Assembly: GCA_016793115.1 (NCBI GenBank)
Contig: JAEUIN010000238.1
Coordinates: 1 to 58,121, forward strand
From: Planctomycetaceae bacterium
GTDB lineage: Bacteria; Planctomycetota; Planctomycetia; Pirellulales; PNKZ01
Direction: 5' to 3'
Length of the DNA stretch: 58,121 nt
The position numbers and the translations under genes were made by a program. The notes under the pieces were generated by a model. It saw only the letters and a program-made list of their open reading frames with translations, did no database searches and was not told where the DNA came from. Below, piece by piece: positions 54,655 through 58,121 of the stretch (position 1 is the stretch's first letter; each line of letters begins with the position of its first letter).

Positions 54655-56289
54655 TTAACGGTTATTCGCCATCGGGTTCGGTTTCATGACGCCTTTCCCG
54701 GCGCGTTGCGCCGGCTTTTGAAAGTCGACGACCACGGCATTGCGCTGCTTCGGCCCCGGAGTGCTGCGCCCTTCATCGACGAGAGTCGCCATCAGATCCG
54801 TGAGCCGCTCGACGACGTCGGCATGGTCCGCTTGCACGTTCTGCGTTTCGCTCGGATCGTCTTGCATATTGAAGAGTTGCACCGGCGGCAATTCCTTCAC
54901 GCCGGCGCTTCCCGGACGCGGATTGCTCCAGCCGCCCGAATCCGGACAGAACGCCAGTTTCCATCGGCCGTCGCGAACGACGAATGAACCGTTGATCGAA
55001 TGATGTACGATCGATTTGCGAGCCGTATCGTCTTTCGCGCGGGGCGTCGCGGCCAAGGCGTGCAGAAAGCTGAAGCTGTCTTCGCCCGCATCGTCGGCGA
55101 CTTTCGCTCCGACGATTTCGGCGCACGTGGCGAACACGTCGGTCAAACAAACGAGTTGATCAGACGTCGCGCCGGTCTTCGCTCCGGCCGGCCAACTGAC
55201 GATGAACGGAACACGGTGTCCGCCGTCGTAAACGTCGGCCTTGTTGCCGCGATAGATGGAACTTGGGTTGTGCCCGAGCTTTTTGAGTTCGGGGAAGTTC
55301 GCCTGCGGCGAGCAACCGTTGTCGCTGGTCACGACGATCAGCGTGTCTTTGCGAAGGCCGTGCTTTTCGAGAGCCTGCATGATTCGGCCGACGGTGTCGT
55401 CCGTCTGCATCACGAAATCCGCGTAGTACGTGAGTCCGCTCTTGCCCTGCCACTCCTTACTCGGTGCGACGGGAGTGTGAGGTGAGTTGAGCGGGAAGTA
55501 GAGAAAGAACGGCTTGCCGCCGCGCGCCGCTTCGGCCGAGCGGTCGATATACTCCACGGCCTTCTTCGTGATCTCCGGAAGCACGCCTTCGGTCGTGAAG
55601 CCGGGCGCGCCCGGGCCGGTGCGCGTCTTCCCCTCCGGTCGGCCAAGATACAGCGGGAAGTCGACGTCGCCCGTCGGCAAGGCCGTGACCCGGTCGTTTT
55701 CGATAAAGCAAAACGGAACCATGTCGAGCGACGCCGAGATGCCGAAGTAGTAGTCGAAGCCGACGGCGTTGGGTCCGTCGGCGATCGGCGCGGAGTAGTC
55801 GACGTTGTGAACTTGCTCGGGCGACTCGATCGAGAGCTCGTTGACGCCTTTGCCCGGTAGTAGCTTCCAATTCATGCCGAGATGCCATTTGCCCACACAG
55901 CCGGTGTTGTACCCCTGTTCTTTAAGGAGCGTAGCGAGCGTCGCGCGATCTGGCTCAATCAACCGGGGGCTCAAACCGCCGAGGACCGACGACTGCAACT
56001 TGGTGCGCCACGCGTATCGCCCCGTCAGGAGTCCGTAGCGAGTCGGCGTGCAGACGCTCGAGCCGCTGTGAGCGTCGGTGAACGCGACACCTTCGCTCGC
56101 CAGGCGATCGAGATGCGGCGTGGCAATTTTGCCTTCGGGGTTCAAGCAGCGAACGTCGCCGTACCCCAAGTCGTCGGCGAGAATGACGATAATGTTCGGC
56201 TTGGACGACTCGTCTCCCGAGACCGAATCGACGAGGCCGAAGGCGACAAGGAGAAGCGCGACGCACCAAGCGAGGCGGGCGTGATTCAT
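54655..56289 (-). CDS. Secreted arylsulfatase-type sulfatase
   Basis: 544 residues with a signal peptide (about 1-25). NIIVILADDLGYGDV, Cys80 in SSVCTPTRYGLLTGRY (CTPTR, the classic arylsulfatase A form of CxPxR), VGKWHLG with Lys and His, and VTSDNGCSPQ. The KWHLG and TSDNG blocks are the canonical sulfate-binding residues. It is the first gene of the two-sulfatase operon. A copy of the palindromic repeat lies 68 bases upstream of the start codon. Confidence 0.95.
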   Translation of the reverse strand: MNHARLAWCVALLLVAFGLVDSVSGDESSKPNIIVILADDLGYGDVRCLNPEGKIATPHLDRLASEGVAFTDAHSGSSVCTPTRYGLLTGRYAWRTKLQSSVLGGLSPRLIEPDRATLATLLKEQGYNTGCVGKWHLGMNWKLLPGKGVNELSIESPEQVHNVDYSAPIADGPNAVGFDYYFGISASLDMVPFCFIENDRVTALPTGDVDFPLYLGRPEGKTRTGPGAPGFTTEGVLPEITKKAVEYIDRSAEAARGGKPFFLYFPLNSPHTPVAPSKEWQGKSGLTYYADFVMQTDDTVGRIMQALEKHGLRKDTLIVVTSDNGCSPQANFPELKKLGHNPSSIYRGNKADVYDGGHRVPFIVSWPAGAKTGATSDQLVCLTDVFATCAEIVGAKVADDAGEDSFSFLHALAATPRAKDDTARKSIVHHSINGSFVVRDGRWKLAFCPDSGGWSNPRPGSAGVKELPPVQLFNMQDDPSETQNVQADHADVVERLTDLMATLVDEGRSTPGPKQRNAVVVDFQKPAQRAGKGVMKPNPMANNR

Positions 56290-56947
56290 GTTCGGTTCCG
56301 TGGCAAAGTTCGTGGCGGAGTTGCGGTGGACTTACGACGAGCGACGCGGCCGGTTTATGCGCATCTATTCTGAAATAGATGCGCACCCCTATTTGCTTCT
56401 TTAAAGGTGCGCATCTATCGACGAACTTCTTGCGCAAAATGCGCATCTGTTTCTGACGTAAGTCCGAAAATCGCCGCAACGAGTTTTCAGGACTTACGAC
56501 GATGGGATGCTTTCGCCAGGCAACCGTCGAGACTCGCTTTGGCGGACCGCTTCGCATCGCCACCTTACGACGGCGTTTTGTGTCGCTCAAGTGCCTGAAT
56601 TGGCCGCTCGGGGAGGACGGGACGGAAAGTCGAACGAGCCCGCAGTCTCCGCCGGCGACCGTCGCGCAGCTTACAACGGAGCCATCTTCTCGAAGGAATC
56701 CGTTCTTTTGACGATCAATTCGTCTCGATTCCAACCGCTCGGCCGGCCAGATTCCGCTCGCAAGCGGGCTATAAGGCGTCTCCCGACCGTCTTCCGCTTA
56801 TGCTCCGAGCGGGCGGCCCGAATTTTGCGTCGTCTGGTGAGAATCCATTGATCGGTTGGCGAAGCGACGGCGATCTGTCGTTGCCGTTGCGATCAGATCA
56901 CTCCCCGTACCAACCATTTCTTCCCGACCTACGAAGGATTCAGCGTT
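56290..56947. other. Intergenic region between the sulfatase operon and the TPR gene
   Basis: About 658 bases. Apart from the repeat at 56357-56449 I find no gene: frames such as 56507-56851 have no ribosome binding site or motif. It must hold the divergent promoters of the sulfatase operon and the TPR-like gene, but no convincing -35/-10 pair was seen. Confidence 0.45.
56357..56449 (+). repeat. Palindromic dispersed repeat, copy B
   Basis: Contains a perfect 12-bp palindrome: TGCGCATCTATT (56358-56369), loop CTGA, AATAGATGCGCA (56374-56385). Two further units, GTGCGCATCTATC (about 56408) and ATGCGCATCTG (about 56439), follow. Reverse-complement copy A at 29432-29524 aligns along the full length. 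It lies in the promoter region of the sulfatase operon. Confidence 0.75.
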
Positions 56948-58121
56948 ATGAAACCTGCCAATATCGGCGCGCTGGCGCTGGCGGCGCTGCTCGTTTCGCT
57001 TCCGAACAGCATGCTCCTGGCCCAAGGAAGGGGAGGTGGCGGAGGTCGCGGCGGAGGCGGCGGCCACGGCGGTAATCACCCTGCCGGTAATCACCCCGCC
57101 GCTCACGCCGGCGGTCAGAGCATGAATCGCGGCGGGCCCCATGCGGGAGGCGGCGCTCAAGGCAAGGGGAATGTCGACGTCGGCGGCAACGCTCAGCTGC
57201 AACGATCGCAGAACCATCCGAACTTCCAGCACAATCCCGACTTCAACCGCAATCAACAACTGGACGCCGCGAGGCGAGCGGCCGATCGGTCCAATACCAT
57301 TGATCCGAGGTATCGCGACGCCGTGCGTGATCCGCGCAGCTACGCAGGACCGACGGCTCGACAATCGTTTTACCGCGGGAACTGGAGCAACGGCGCGAAC
57401 AATCAGTTCATGCGCAATCTGAACCGTGCGGCCGGCCTCAACGCCGCCGTTAATGGTTACGGCCTCAACAGCTACCGCTCCGGAACGAACGGTTACGGCC
57501 TGGGCGGTTATGGACTCGGCGGCAACGGCGGTTGGGGCAACTATTACGGCAACGGAGGCGGCAATCTCGGCGCGAATACGCTGCTCCGTCTTGGAATGTC
57601 GCTGCTCGGCGGCGGCGGATACGGCGGGTCCGGCCTAGGCGGTTACGGGGCCGGTTTCGGCGGATATGGAGGGTACGGCGGCTATGGGCTCAACGGTTTC
57701 GGCGGATCTCCATTGGGCTGGGGTCTCGGCGGCGGTTTTGGAAACTTCCTCTATTCGAGCGGTTACCTGCCGTACAGCAACCCTTACTACAACGCCGGCC
57801 TCGGCGGCTACAACTACGCCCAACCCATCCCCGTCGCCGTGGTATCCAACGCCGCTCCTTCGTCGCAAGAACAGTTCGATGCGGCGGTCGCACAGTTCAA
57901 AGGGGGCGATTACGACCAAGCGCTCGTCACGATCGATAACGCGATCGCTCAAAATCCCTCGGACCCGAACATGCATGAGTTCCGCGCGCTCGTGCTGTTT
58001 GCGCAGAAGAATTATCAAAGTGCGGCGGCGGCCGTGCACTCGGTCTTGGCCGTGGGACCGGGCTGGAATTGGGACACGTTGAGCGGCCTCTATAGCGACG
58101 TCGACGTGTACACCTCTCAAT
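56948..58121 (+). CDS. Gly/Tyr-rich secreted TPR-like protein, truncated by the window end
   Basis: At least 391 residues with no stop before the window ends. ATG 56948 has AAGGA 9 bases upstream. A signal peptide (about 1-26, ending SMLLAQ) leads into a Gly/His/Asn-rich stretch (about 28-85), a segment with NPDFNRNQQLDAARRAADRSN (about 100-125), then a long Gly/Tyr/Leu/Asn-rich repeat region (about 170-290, motif G-Y-G-L-G-G). The C-terminal part (about 305-385, QFDAAVAQFKGGDYDQALVTIDNAI) is a TPR-like helical pair. Probably a surface or matrix protein; function unknown. Confidence 0.85.
   Translation, partial: MKPANIGALALAALLVSLPNSMLLAQGRGGGGGRGGGGGHGGNHPAGNHPAAHAGGQSMNRGGPHAGGGAQGKGNVDVGGNAQLQRSQNHPNFQHNPDFNRNQQLDAARRAADRSNTIDPRYRDAVRDPRSYAGPTARQSFYRGNWSNGANNQFMRNLNRAAGLNAAVNGYGLNSYRSGTNGYGLGGYGLGGNGGWGNYYGNGGGNLGANTLLRLGMSLLGGGGYGGSGLGGYGAGFGGYGGYGGYGLNGFGGSPLGWGLGGGFGNFLYSSGYLPYSNPYYNAGLGGYNYAQPIPVAVVSNAAPSSQEQFDAAVAQFKGGDYDQALVTIDNAIAQNPSDPNMHEFRALVLFAQKNYQSAAAAVHSVLAVGPGWNWDTLSGLYSDVDVYTSQ

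Noticed and set aside
56507..56851. 114-codon open frame upstream of the TPR-like gene
   Set aside because: No ribosome binding site and Arg/Ala-rich translation without motifs; overlapping frames exist on both strands.

Overview
The window is GC-rich chromosomal DNA that looks like Planctomycetota, probably the Pirellulales/Planctomycetia side. This is inferred from gene content: three formylglycine sulfatases, a DUF1080 (3-keto-disaccharide hydrolase type) protein, DUF1570- and DUF1598-type proteins, a BPL_N-domain protein, many signal-peptide-bearing proteins of unknown function, and a dnaA gene that is not next to dnaN, recF or gyrB. LPS genes (lpxB, an lptF/lptG-type permease) indicate a Gram-negative style envelope. 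I saw no insertion sequence, prophage or CRISPR array.

Layout. 0.4-12.7 kb: secreted or envelope proteins (duplicated-domain protein, nucleotide pyrophosphatase/phosphodiesterase, neutral-ceramidase-like protein, DUF1080, large alpha/beta hydrolase, a pair of small secreted paralogues, a PDZ protein, a GNAT acetyltransferase). 12.7-14.9 kb: dnaA, preceded by about 660 bp without a gene that carries three 8-of-9 matches to the DnaA box, T-rich runs and a strong sigma70-type promoter; it is a candidate origin or DnaA-autoregulated leader. 14.9-28.2 kb: DUF1570 metallopeptidase-like protein, HEAT-repeat protein, a large protein of unknown function, a DacZ-like diadenylate cyclase, a THUMP-like methyltransferase, an M19 dipeptidase, the LptF/G-type permease divergent from lpxB, a site-2 protease and an SGNH-like protein. 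lpxB is flanked on both sides by different hairpin-forming intergenic elements. 28.2-29.7 kb: no ordinary gene, but a 21-codon Lys/Ala-rich micro-ORF with an excellent Shine-Dalgarno, three terminators and one copy of a palindromic dispersed repeat. 29.7-36.4 kb: DUF1598 protein, dnaE with an apparently intact PHP metal site, an FHA protein, tRNA-Arg(TCG).

36.4-48.8 kb: a monohaem cytochrome-like DUF3365 protein, then a cluster for reductive pyrimidine (uracil/thymine) catabolism: dihydropyrimidinase, PreA-like dehydrogenase, class III aminotransferase, CoA-acylating (methyl)malonate-semialdehyde dehydrogenase, beta-ureidopropionase and an NCS1 permease. Its products would be acetyl-CoA or propionyl-CoA plus ammonia and CO2. 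An SGNH-like gene inside the cluster is interrupted by one in-frame TAG. The permease start overlaps the stop of a Ca2+-type P-type ATPase. 49-56.3 kb: a sulfatase island with a LamG/BPL_N protein and a LysR regulator that keeps both OxyR peroxide cysteines at the OxyR spacing. 56.3-58.1 kb: a second copy of the palindromic repeat, then a Gly/Tyr-rich secreted TPR-like protein that runs off the window end.

The least-explained signals are the two-copy palindromic repeat (29.4 and 56.4 kb), the micro-ORF, the hairpin elements around lpxB, the dnaA leader and the small secreted paralogue pair. All family names come from reading translations by eye; no database search was run.
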